Shown in pieces: positions 22,728-31,194 of a DNA stretch of 64,000 bases. A model generated the notes under the pieces. That model saw only the letters and a list, made by a program, of their open reading frames with translations, had not been told where the DNA came from and did not search any database. Source of the stretch: Chryseobacterium gallinarum (GTDB lineage Bacteria; Bacteroidota; Bacteroidia; Flavobacteriales; Weeksellaceae); assembly GCF_001021975.1 (NCBI RefSeq), contig NZ_CP009928.1:4406001-4470000 (forward strand), written 5' to 3'. Within the stretch, counting starts at the first letter, position 1. Each line of letters starts with the position of its first letter. The position numbers were made by a program, and so were the translations under genes.

Positions 22728-24926
22728 TCAATTGATGGTGTTGTTGCAGGAGCAGGAGTACCAGCAGGTAATGGTTTTCTTGAAATCGGAATAATTGAAT
22801 ATTGAGTCTTTAGCTGTGTGTAGGCTGTACCTGTTGCTTCCCCCTGTCAGGTCTGTTACTCCATCTTTGTATCCTCCTTCTATAATATCTGCATATGCAG
22901 GGTCGTTGGTAGGAGCAAGCCCATTGTCTTTTTCCCTTATCCAATCAAACCCAAATTCTCCATTCCAAGCAGTATTAGGTCTGAAGTATACCATTGCAAT
23001 TGCAATTTGTTCAGGTGGGACAGTTGTTGCTTGTTTAGCGGTGTTCCCAAGCTGGTTTCCGCTTTCGCCATACATTTCCGCAGTTCCCTTGCTATTAATA
23101 ACAGCTTGTTTATCTGAATGCACAAGGTTTTTTTCTGTACCGTGTAATTTAGCTTCTTTGGCTTCGATATCTAATGTGTTTTGACTACTGAACAACGCTT
23201 TGCCACTAAAGAAACTCATAAAACCACTTACAACTTGCTTCATAAACGGGGTAAAGACAAAGAACTTAGACATTGCATTAATGATTACATTATTAGAAAC
23301 ATTCATTTCCAAATTATTGTAAGCATTCATTTGGATATCAGTAGCATTCATGATTATTTTATTTGGAGCAGTAACATTAATATTTCCCTGTCCGTCCATA
23401 AAATAAATGTTTCCGCTCGGGTCTTCAATCGTTACACTTCTTTCTGTATCATTCATTAAAACCTTGATTCCGCTTTTTGTTTGTATAGATTTTAAATGAT
23501 TGTCTATACCTCCACCCAAACCTACTTTTCCATGAAACATTCCTCCCATTGCAAAAGGGAAATCAGGATTATGATATTCGAATCCTATCATCACTTGGTC
23601 TCCAACTTCAGGGATTGCTACAAACCCTCTGTTTTGGGTAACTGCCCCTGTTCCACCAGCATCAGGACTCATCATTCTGATAAAATGGGTTGTATCATTT
23701 AACTGCCAGTCGAATCTCATCTGTACTCTTCCTTGATTTAAAGGATCAACATTGGCAAGTTGAGGCTCGGCTTTTGGCATTACAAAATCAAGCTTAGGCA
23801 TAAAACCAGTTCCTTCTGCTATCGCTTCAAAATTGCCTGTATAATATCCTCTTGCATCAACTTCATGATTTACTTCAGTCATCATCAAAGTGGTAAAATG
23901 TGAAGTTTGGTTGCTATCTGGTTTTCTCATGGCTAAATCCGCAACACAACCTGTATACAGAAACGGTACTGTTGTCTTTCCTGAGACTGTAAAAACGTCC
24001 ACTGCTTTACTCCCTCTTGCACTTTTCTGAGAATCATCTATATCAAGGAACATATTGGGATTTATAGGAGCAGGAGTCAGTGAGCGGGTTTTAAATATAT
24101 TGTTGTTAAGTTCGTAAGCTTCCGATGATAGTTCACCAAGATGTTTGATCTTATTATCAACTCCGATCATCTTTGCATGGTTACTACTATTATAACCAAA
24201 ATATTCAGGTTTTGTATGTATGGCATTTAGCTCTATTTGTACATCACTGACATTACTACCCTCAATAAGCTTTATGGACTTTTTATGAGATGGTAACTTT
24301 CCCAAGTGAAGTACCTCTCCATCATAATAGAATTGTTCTCCATAAGCCTCTGCAATTCTGGCAAGGTAGTTATAATGGGTTTCGCAATACTGTGAGCTAT
24401 AATTAATGTATCCTTTATTTTGGGTGTCTATTCTGAAATCGAAATTATTAGTACCCAAAGACTCTTTAATGATCCTGTCAGCAATAATAGATGTATTGAC
24501 TGGCTGGCTACCTCCAAAACTTTGAGTATGAGGTGCAGAATCCATCAGGATTGTTGGGCTATTTCCTTTCAAGACAATATTTCCCAGACTCATCTTTTCC
24601 TGACTGAATGCTACCTTCATAACAACTCCTACAAATGTCCGTTCCGGACTTTCATTTTCAGAATCTTTATACTTGAAAGTTACAGTTAATCTTTTCCCCA
24701 AAAACTGTTTGGCCTGTTCTAAGTTATGGTTTTGCGCTTCATTTAAAGAATCATGTGCTAAGATAAGTTCAAAAATATGATGGGTTCTTGTGCTTTGCTG
24801 TAGGCGGAATTGCTTAAAATGGCTGATAGATTTTCCATCAATCACAATATCAAGCTTTACCACACGGTTAATGCCTGCTATATGATTTTCTGATATCTTA
24901 TCTGAATTTGATGTGTTTTTTTTCAT
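22728..24926 (-). CDS. vgrG: Type VI secretion VgrG spike protein
   Basis: About 732 residues from the ATG at 24926 (MKKNTSNSDKISENHIAG). That start is preferred over one 180 bp upstream because the upstream extension is not VgrG-like. The gp27-like region (VVKLDIVIDGKSISHFKQF onward) is followed by the gp5 OB fold (GRVQMRFDWQ, then GFVAIPEVGDQVMIGFEY, HNPDFPFAMGG) and a needle repeat part (KIIMNATDIQMNAYN). The C-terminal module FGFDWIREKDNG begins an effector region cut by a frameshift. VgrG forms the puncturing tip of the contractile system. Confidence 0.88.
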   Translation of the reverse strand: MKKNTSNSDKISENHIAGINRVVKLDIVIDGKSISHFKQFRLQQSTRTHHIFELILAHDSLNEAQNHNLEQAKQFLGKRLTVTFKYKDSENESPERTFVGVVMKVAFSQEKMSLGNIVLKGNSPTILMDSAPHTQSFGGSQPVNTSIIADRIIKESLGTNNFDFRIDTQNKGYINYSSQYCETHYNYLARIAEAYGEQFYYDGEVLHLGKLPSHKKSIKLIEGSNVSDVQIELNAIHTKPEYFGYNSSNHAKMIGVDNKIKHLGELSSEAYELNNNIFKTRSLTPAPINPNMFLDIDDSQKSARGSKAVDVFTVSGKTTVPFLYTGCVADLAMRKPDSNQTSHFTTLMMTEVNHEVDARGYYTGNFEAIAEGTGFMPKLDFVMPKAEPQLANVDPLNQGRVQMRFDWQLNDTTHFIRMMSPDAGGTGAVTQNRGFVAIPEVGDQVMIGFEYHNPDFPFAMGGMFHGKVGLGGGIDNHLKSIQTKSGIKVLMNDTERSVTIEDPSGNIYFMDGQGNINVTAPNKIIMNATDIQMNAYNNLEMNVSNNVIINAMSKFFVFTPFMKQVVSGFMSFFSGKALFSSQNTLDIEAKEAKLHGTEKNLVHSDKQAVINSKGTAEMYGESGNQLGNTAKQATTVPPEQIAIAMVYFRPNTAWNGEFGFDWIREKDNGLAPTNDPAYADIIEGGYKDGVTDLTGGSNRYSLHTAKDSIFNYSDFKKTITCWYSCSCNNTIN
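22840..22844 (-). other. G5 run that splits VgrG from its metzincin domain
   Basis: The minus strand reads CTGACAGGGGGAAGCAAC. With five G the VgrG frame ends at 22728 in an unlikely tail (TCWYSCSCNN). With four G it continues as DLTGEATGTAYTQLKTQYS into the metzincin. It may be a slippage switch, a frameshift mutation or a sequence error. Confidence 0.75.
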
Positions 24927-25305
24927 CTGATTTGTGTGTTTTTCTAATAGTATATCACTAAAGTTAGATAAAAAATAATACCAAAAAAGATTTTTATTAC
25001 TCAAATTAAAAAATTGTAGTAGAACTACGATTCTTTTTCGTCTGAGTTTCTTAAGAAAATAAAACTGATTGAATGGACCAGTCAGGCAGGTAGCAGAAAG
25101 AGACAAGTCGGTGAATAAGCTGTGAAATTGATTCCCTCTTTACACTCTTACAGTATAATATGAAATACAAAAAATTTTTGCATTACATTTAAAACACAAA
25201 GATAAATAGCCTAATTCCTCAACTTTTACACATGATTCCCAACTTATTCAAATCTTCCTATGTTTTAACAGGTTGCAAATAGAGTACTTCATGTGGATAA
25301 GAAAC
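24927..25305. other. Upstream region of the vgrG unit
   Basis: No gene. A perfect -7 element for the minus strand, TATCTTTG, is at 25204-25197, about 270 bp before the vgrG start; it would give a long leader. An inverted repeat GTAGTAGAACTAC lies at 25016-25028. Nothing else is clear. Confidence 0.35.
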
Positions 25306-25327
25306 AAAAAAGCCCCTAAAAAGGGGC
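25306..25327 (-). terminator. Intrinsic terminator of tRNA-Arg
   Basis: On the minus strand GCCCC, a TTTTTA loop, GGGGC and then TTTTTT form a textbook terminator six bases after the tRNA 3' end. Confidence 0.9.
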
Positions 25328-25333
25328 GATTTG

Positions 25334-25405
25334 TGACCGCAGAAGGATTCGAACCCTCACTGTCGGAGCCGAAATCCGAAGTTCTATCCATTAAACTATG
25401 CAGCC
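25334..25405 (-). tRNA. tRNA-Arg (anticodon TCG)
   Basis: 72 nt cloverleaf read on the minus strand. The acceptor stem is GGCTGCA/TGCGGTC with two G-U pairs, the anticodon stem TCGGA/TCCGA is perfect around loop TTTCGGC, and the T arm is GAGGG TTCGAAT CCTTC. The anticodon TCG reads CGN arginine codons. CCA is not encoded. A terminator follows directly. tRNA genes are common integration targets, but no duplicated 3' end is visible next to the vgrG island. Confidence 0.9.
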
Positions 25406-25471
25406 ATATTCATGAATTATGAATAATAAGTAATGGCAGTTCAAAATGCCTGTATCCATTGCTTATTGATA

Positions 25472-27241
25472 TTAGAAAGTAATCTTCACTCCTCCCAGAA
25501 TCTGGGCACCCAGGACTTTGTATCCTTTGTACGTCTGGTATTTTGAGCTTAGAAGATTATTTCCGAGTGCAAAAATACTGAAATTTTTGTGAATTTTATA
25601 CTCTGCGGAAAGATTTAAATCAGCATACCCCCCAACTTTATCATTAGTGTTCTCCGTAGACTGGAAAATCATATTGGGTGCGCCTACTCCTTCTATCGCA
25701 TAAGAGTTTGTGGTTCTGTCACTTGCAAAGATTCCTTTGAAGCCAAGTAGCAATTTCTTGTCAAGCATGGTATATTTTGCTCCGATGCTTGCATTGAACA
25801 ATGGAACATTATAAATATTGTCATAGTTCTTAAGATTGTACTTGGTAAACCTTAATTCTCCATCCACAACAAGGTTTTCCAATGGGAAATACTGAAGGCT
25901 TCCTTTGATATCGCTTACATTTCCATCATCATATATCGCTGAGAAAGTGTTTGCAAAATTATATGCAGAACGGTTCAGTGTGTATGCATTATCGAAAAGG
26001 TCATTCGCTTTAAAGAACATGATATCTTTCATCTTTCCAAAACCTGCAGAAAAATCATACTTGAACATTTCATCAATATCCCCTCTCAAACCTACATAAA
26101 AATGGTATTTAGTTTCTGTAGGCTTTAGATACTGATCAGAAAGGCTAAATGGATTCGCCTGTAAAAGGTCTCCATAGGTATTCAGCTTCAGACCTCCGTC
26201 TACTCCTCCATAGAATTTAAACTCTTTAGCGGCAGCAAACTGGAATTCAGCCTGGGGGAACCAATACGTTTTGTTGTTTTTCATCCTTTCAGCCATCAGG
26301 TCATTTGAATTCTTAGCATTCAGGAATGAAAATGAAGAACCAATCATCAAATAGGAATCTCCTTTTTTGAAAGTCACTTTCGGAGCTAAATTCGTATTGA
26401 AAAAATTGGCTGAGTTTTTATCTCTGATTGCAAAATCTGTTTTTACCGCTTCCAATCCTACGCCTAAATCCGCATTCAGATTAATACCGGATTTTCCTAA
26501 TTCTACAGCATGTTTGGATAAATTTGCAAGAATGGAGACCTGGTTTTCCTGAGCATCAAAATGATCTTTCAGGAAGGAAGATTTCACTCTTACATCATTT
26601 AAAATTTCGTTAGAATAGAAATCATAATATCCGTTTACTTTAAACTGATTCACTTTCTGCTTCAGGTCGACATCTCCGGCAGGCTGAAGTGCATAGATCC
26701 CGTAATAATTATAGCTGTCTAAACCATATTCCGCATTGATATTGAATTTTCCTTTCTCCCCATAGGAGTTAAGGAAAGCACCAATTGTTGCAGAAGTCTG
26801 TCCGGATTTCCAGTCGTAGTCCTTTTTGAGACCATTTGTAGAAAGAACATGCACATCCGCTCCTACTTCAAACTTATTTTCCAAGGTTTTGGAAATATTT
26901 CCATCTGCCAAGATTTTCCCATAATTCCCCATCCCAAACTGGAAATAATTATTCTGGGCCGTCCCATCGAATTTTGGAGCGACATCTTCTCCCTGAATCG
27001 TTGAGGTTTTGAAGTCTGAAACCGCTGGAACATCCGTAATGGTATATTTTACAGGATTCTGGGATTTCTCTTCCGGCGGATAATTTTTGATGGTTTCTAC
27101 AGAAGTCTTCTTTTTTTCGATCTTCTTCACTTCCGGTTCTCTTTTCTTATTAAGAACCAGTTTCTCCTCCTTGATCTGGGAAAACGCAAACTGCGAAACT
27201 CCTAAAAATAATATGGATAATAATTGAATTTTTCTGTTCAT
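25472..27241 (-). CDS. Outer-membrane beta-barrel (TonB-receptor-like)
   Basis: 589 residues. After a signal peptide (about 1-21, ending FSQ) come a Lys/Glu-rich periplasmic linker (about 22-65) and a long series of alternating amphipathic strands ending in the aromatic GGVKITF. This resembles TonB-dependent receptor barrels but lacks a plug domain and an obvious TonB box. It is 66 bp downstream of the large TPR gene and is probably one unit with it. This TPR/barrel pairing appears in flavobacteria; the cargo is unknown. Confidence 0.7.
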   Translation of the reverse strand: MNRKIQLLSILFLGVSQFAFSQIKEEKLVLNKKREPEVKKIEKKKTSVETIKNYPPEEKSQNPVKYTITDVPAVSDFKTSTIQGEDVAPKFDGTAQNNYFQFGMGNYGKILADGNISKTLENKFEVGADVHVLSTNGLKKDYDWKSGQTSATIGAFLNSYGEKGKFNINAEYGLDSYNYYGIYALQPAGDVDLKQKVNQFKVNGYYDFYSNEILNDVRVKSSFLKDHFDAQENQVSILANLSKHAVELGKSGINLNADLGVGLEAVKTDFAIRDKNSANFFNTNLAPKVTFKKGDSYLMIGSSFSFLNAKNSNDLMAERMKNNKTYWFPQAEFQFAAAKEFKFYGGVDGGLKLNTYGDLLQANPFSLSDQYLKPTETKYHFYVGLRGDIDEMFKYDFSAGFGKMKDIMFFKANDLFDNAYTLNRSAYNFANTFSAIYDDGNVSDIKGSLQYFPLENLVVDGELRFTKYNLKNYDNIYNVPLFNASIGAKYTMLDKKLLLGFKGIFASDRTTNSYAIEGVGAPNMIFQSTENTNDKVGGYADLNLSAEYKIHKNFSIFALGNNLLSSKYQTYKGYKVLGAQILGGVKITF

Positions 27242-27307
27242 TACTATTATTGTATTTATGTATTCAGATAAAATCTATTAATGATTTACTGAACATGATA
27301 CTCATTT

Positions 27308-30271
27308 TTACTTTTTAATCTGCTTTTTTACTTCTTTTGCTTCGGCAACAATCTCTGGGAAGTCTTTATAGTTCGCAATAATCTGGTCACATGTATAGCT
27401 TGCCTGATAGGTATCTTTTAATCCTACATAATTTTTCGCCATCAGTACCAGGGCTTTTGCTCCCCAGTATTCTTCTGATGCATAATTGTTGGCAAGCTTA
27501 AAGATCGTTTCATTGGAAGACTTAAAGGCTTTCCCTTTGTTTTGATAGTAAGCTTTCGCATATAAAGCTTCTGCAGCCACTGAAGTGTTGGATGATTTTT
27601 CAAGAGAAGCATAGGCAGATTGTGCATCCTTATCTTTTCCGGAATTCATCAGGCTTCTTGCCTTGATTACTTTTGCTGTTTCCATTACTGCTGCTGAATT
27701 CTTGGAATTGGCAATCACTGCATTGGCCAGTTTTTCGGCTTCTGAAAAATTTTTCTCCTCAGCATACAGTTTCATCAGTTCTACATTTGCATAGTTTTTA
27801 ATACTGATATCAGAAGAGTTTTTAATTCCCTCAAGATACTTTTTGGCTTCAGCTGTATTTCCCTGTGCAATAAAAATCTGGGCTAAACGGGTCTGGGCAT
27901 CGTCCTGATAATCATTCTGAACAGCAGCTACCTCCTGTAAAACAAGGAGAGCTTTGGTAGGATTATTGGTCTGGTAATAGCTCTCTCCCAGCTCATATTT
28001 AGCCTGATACAGACCTTCTCCTGTAGGATTTTGAGTCAGATACTTCTCATAATAGGAAATTGCATTTTTATAATCTTTCTTAGAGAAATACTGTTTTCCG
28101 GTAGATAAGTTGATCTCATCAATTTCCGAAGCATCTACGTTCACACCGATATTTCTTGCAAAATTTTCATATCCTGACACGTCCCCGTTTTTGGTGAAAA
28201 GAGGCTTGGCAGCCTGAACGATTTTTTGTGCATAAGCGGTATTTTTATACTGCTCGCCCAGGGATTTCAGTTCAGAAAGTGCTTTATCGTTCTGATTCTG
28301 GTCTATATAATTCTGAGCTCTGTAGATAGAAGCATTAGCGATCAGATCCTTATCAGAAGAGCCTTTAATTACTTTTCCGAAATAATCATTGGAATTTGCA
28401 AAATCATCCTGAGCAGCATATGCTGTTCCTATTTCATATTGCGCATCATCGTAATATTCAGAATCCGGATATTTTGATAAAAGATTTTTTAAGTTGTTGA
28501 TCTTAGCCTGCGTATCTCCTTTGAAACCTAAAGCCATTGCTTTCTGGTACAGGGTATAATCTGTAGCATCATCATTTTTATCATAAATGGCAATCGCTTC
28601 GTTCAGGTCATTATTGGCATAGTGAATATCTGCAAGACGCAGCTCCGCATCATTTTTAAATTCAGGCTTCGGGTTTGTCAGATATTGTTTGAAATAGGTA
28701 GCAGCCTGATCGAATTTTTTAGATTTAAAATAAGCATACCCTAAATCATAAGGCAATTGCTGCTTTTCAGGAAAACTTTCCCCCAGGAGCTTTTCGTAAC
28801 GAACAATGGCTGACGGATAGTTTCCTTTTTGGTAATAGACCTGGGCCAGCCAGTATAAAGCCCTGCTATTAAATTCTTTATTAATATTAAAACCAAGACT
28901 TCTTAAGAAATATTTCTCAGCTTCATCATAATTTCCTTTGTTGAATTCTTCCGTTCCCAGCAAATAAGATACCTCCTGATCTACTTTATTGATTTCCGGC
29001 GTAGAGCTTTGCAGCCTGTCTATCGCGTTTAGAGTTTCTTTATAGTTCCCTGAATACAAATAAGACTTTACCAATAATGATCTCATTTCTGAGGCATTGG
29101 CTGCATTCTGGTTGTCATTAATATAGCTCTGGATAACCGCAGAAGGATTTTCAAATGGGTTCCCGATATCATAGCTCAGCTTTGCATACTGTTCATGAGC
29201 CAGTTTTTTCACCTTGGCATCATAGTCCATCTGGTAAGAAGAACGGAAGGCAGAAAGCGCTTCCTGTTTTTTATCTACAGCGAGATAAGCATTTCCCAGC
29301 TGATAATAGGCATTCTGAGCCAACGCTGAATTGCTGTTGACAAGCTGGTTATAGTAAGAAACCGCTTCGTCATATTTTTTCAATTGAGCGGCCACAAATC
29401 CCATCTCATATAAATCATTTTCAGAAGGGTTCTGCTGTACATTCAGATAGTCTTTTAAATGCGGATACGCAGAAGTATAATCATTTTTCATGAAATAACT
29501 CTCCCCTATGATCTTATGAACCTCAGCTTTATAAGCATCTGAAATATTCTCATTCAGCAAAGCATTCCCTTCTGAAATTGCCTGATCATAATTCTTGTCA
29601 TTGTAATACATCTGTACATAGTAAGGACGTACCAGTTTGGAGAATTTATCCTGGTCTTTGATGGAATCAAAATACTGGAAAGCCTTATCGTTCTGTCTGT
29701 TGCTGTAATACAAGTGTCCCAGCATATAAGCAATATCTCCTTTCTGAGAGGTATCAGCAGACTTGTAGGCTTCTTCCAGTGCATCAATAGCTCCTTTAGA
29801 ATCCCCGGTCATAAATTTTGCATATCCCAGCTTAAGGATATATTGAGTGTTTTCTTCCTTTGACAGTTGATATTGGTTTACTTTTTTCAAAGTTTCCAAT
29901 GCTTTATCAAAGTCTTTTTTAGCTAAGTAATAATCCGCTAAAGGAAGATTGGCCTGGGCAAAATAAGCGGAATTCGGGTATTCTTTCATGAAAGCAGTCA
30001 ATCCTTCCTCTGCATGATTTTTCTGAAGAATGACTCCTATCACATTGTCAAAAAACTGAGCCGCTTCCTTTTTGGAACGTGTCAGATTCTGATTGTAGAA
30101 ATATTGCCTGGCATATTCGTATTGGGAAGCGTTGTATATTTTGGTCTGGTAAAGATTTTCTGCTAGATTGAATCTATAATTTTCTTTCTGGGTAAAATAT
30201 TGGGACTGTTGAGCTTCGGAGATTCCGAAATAAAACACGGCAGCCGCTAAAAGTATTTTTTTTGATTTCAT
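27308..30271 (-). CDS. Large periplasmic TPR-repeat protein
   Basis: 987 residues. A signal peptide (about 1-20, ending SEAQ) is followed by TPR-like helix pairs over nearly the whole length, for example YLAKKDFDKALETLKKVNQY, AYYQLGNAYLAVDKKQEALS and YELGESYYQTNNPTKALLVL. TPR solenoids act as protein-binding scaffolds. With no membrane anchor it is expected in the periplasm, probably working with the outer-membrane barrel encoded next. No enzymatic domain is visible. Confidence 0.85.
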   Translation of the reverse strand: MKSKKILLAAAVFYFGISEAQQSQYFTQKENYRFNLAENLYQTKIYNASQYEYARQYFYNQNLTRSKKEAAQFFDNVIGVILQKNHAEEGLTAFMKEYPNSAYFAQANLPLADYYLAKKDFDKALETLKKVNQYQLSKEENTQYILKLGYAKFMTGDSKGAIDALEEAYKSADTSQKGDIAYMLGHLYYSNRQNDKAFQYFDSIKDQDKFSKLVRPYYVQMYYNDKNYDQAISEGNALLNENISDAYKAEVHKIIGESYFMKNDYTSAYPHLKDYLNVQQNPSENDLYEMGFVAAQLKKYDEAVSYYNQLVNSNSALAQNAYYQLGNAYLAVDKKQEALSAFRSSYQMDYDAKVKKLAHEQYAKLSYDIGNPFENPSAVIQSYINDNQNAANASEMRSLLVKSYLYSGNYKETLNAIDRLQSSTPEINKVDQEVSYLLGTEEFNKGNYDEAEKYFLRSLGFNINKEFNSRALYWLAQVYYQKGNYPSAIVRYEKLLGESFPEKQQLPYDLGYAYFKSKKFDQAATYFKQYLTNPKPEFKNDAELRLADIHYANNDLNEAIAIYDKNDDATDYTLYQKAMALGFKGDTQAKINNLKNLLSKYPDSEYYDDAQYEIGTAYAAQDDFANSNDYFGKVIKGSSDKDLIANASIYRAQNYIDQNQNDKALSELKSLGEQYKNTAYAQKIVQAAKPLFTKNGDVSGYENFARNIGVNVDASEIDEINLSTGKQYFSKKDYKNAISYYEKYLTQNPTGEGLYQAKYELGESYYQTNNPTKALLVLQEVAAVQNDYQDDAQTRLAQIFIAQGNTAEAKKYLEGIKNSSDISIKNYANVELMKLYAEEKNFSEAEKLANAVIANSKNSAAVMETAKVIKARSLMNSGKDKDAQSAYASLEKSSNTSVAAEALYAKAYYQNKGKAFKSSNETIFKLANNYASEEYWGAKALVLMAKNYVGLKDTYQASYTCDQIIANYKDFPEIVAEAKEVKKQIKK

Positions 30272-30524
30272 TCTTCTCGATATAAGAAAATTAGTCTACA
30301 TAAGTTAACGAAAATATTAAAAACTTATTGTTTAAGCAAGTTTTAACAGATTTAATAATTCTAAAGTATCAATTTTACAAAAATGAAATCATTTCACAAC
30401 TTCATGATAAAATTTCTTACTTTAGTCTGAAAAAACGTAAACAATTTAAGCATCAGGTTTGATTTTTTTTCTATTTGATACTTTTTCAACAGCAGCTAAA
30501 AACATACCATAAATACACTCTGAC

Positions 30525-31128
30525 ATGAAATTTAAGATACTTTTAGCATTAATTTTTATCAACCTTCTTCAGGCTCAAAAGTTTTATTTCCCTAAAACAG
30601 CCGTAAAAGACTCACTTATTTTAGAAAATCAAATGCCTGAACTGGCTCTGCAAATTATATTTTGAATGCGAGGTACTGGATAAAGACCTGATCATAAGTG
30701 GAAATTTATCCGTTTTTTCAATGTTTCCATTAATAAAAAAGATTTTGATACAGATACCTTTTATACCAGATACAGCCTGATGGCAAATCTTTTTTACTCT
30801 CCACCCATATGGCAAGGGCCAGTTATGCAAAAGACAATGTAGTGCGGCAGCTTCTGGAGCCCGGTAAAGAGTATCAGATACCTATCAAAAATTCTGTATA
30901 CATCAGTAAAAAAATAGAAAAAGGAAGTAAGTTCCTGCTATTGGTTGTGTAAATAAAAATCCCAACTGGCAGATCAATTACGGAACCGGTAAAGATGTAA
31001 GTGATGAAATCATACAGGATTCCGGAGCCCCTTTGGAAATTAAATGGTACAACAGCAGCTATGTGGGAATACCTGTTGATAAAGATTCAAGGAATTCCGC
31101 TGTGCTTTTTTTGCCTAAATGTTCTTAA
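30525..31128 (+). pseudogene. Remnant of a secreted CocE/NonD-type (S15) hydrolase
   Basis: The start is a normal signal peptide and N-terminus (MKFKILLALIFINLLQAQ, then YFPKTAVKDSLILENQMPELALQ), but it stops after 45 codons. Further pieces in other frames follow: INKKDFDTDTFYTRYSL; MARASYAKDNVVRQLLEPGK then EYQIPI; and CVNKNPNWQINYGTGKDVSDE with APLEIKWYNSSYVGIPV. The last pieces match the C-terminal beta domain of CocE/NonD acyl hydrolases (about 600 residues when whole). The catalytic core is deleted and several frameshifts remain. Confidence 0.65.
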
Positions 31129-31157
31129 CAACTGTTAACATCAAAATAAAAAATCAT

Positions 31158-31165
31158 TACATTTG
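31158..31165 (+). promoter_or_regulatory. -7 promoter element for the permease gene
   Basis: TACATTTG is a perfect TAnnTTTG element 29 bp before the ATG at 31195. No TGA-N6-TCA box lies 22 bp upstream, so this promoter is outside the shared group. Confidence 0.5.
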
Positions 31166-31194
31166 CTTTTTTTCAAATCAAATATAGTTATTGA

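Noticed and set aside
25334..25405. tRNA-Arg as the integration site of the VgrG island
   Set aside because: No recombinase gene and no duplicated tRNA 3' end are visible on the vgrG side, so tRNA-linked integration is unsupported.
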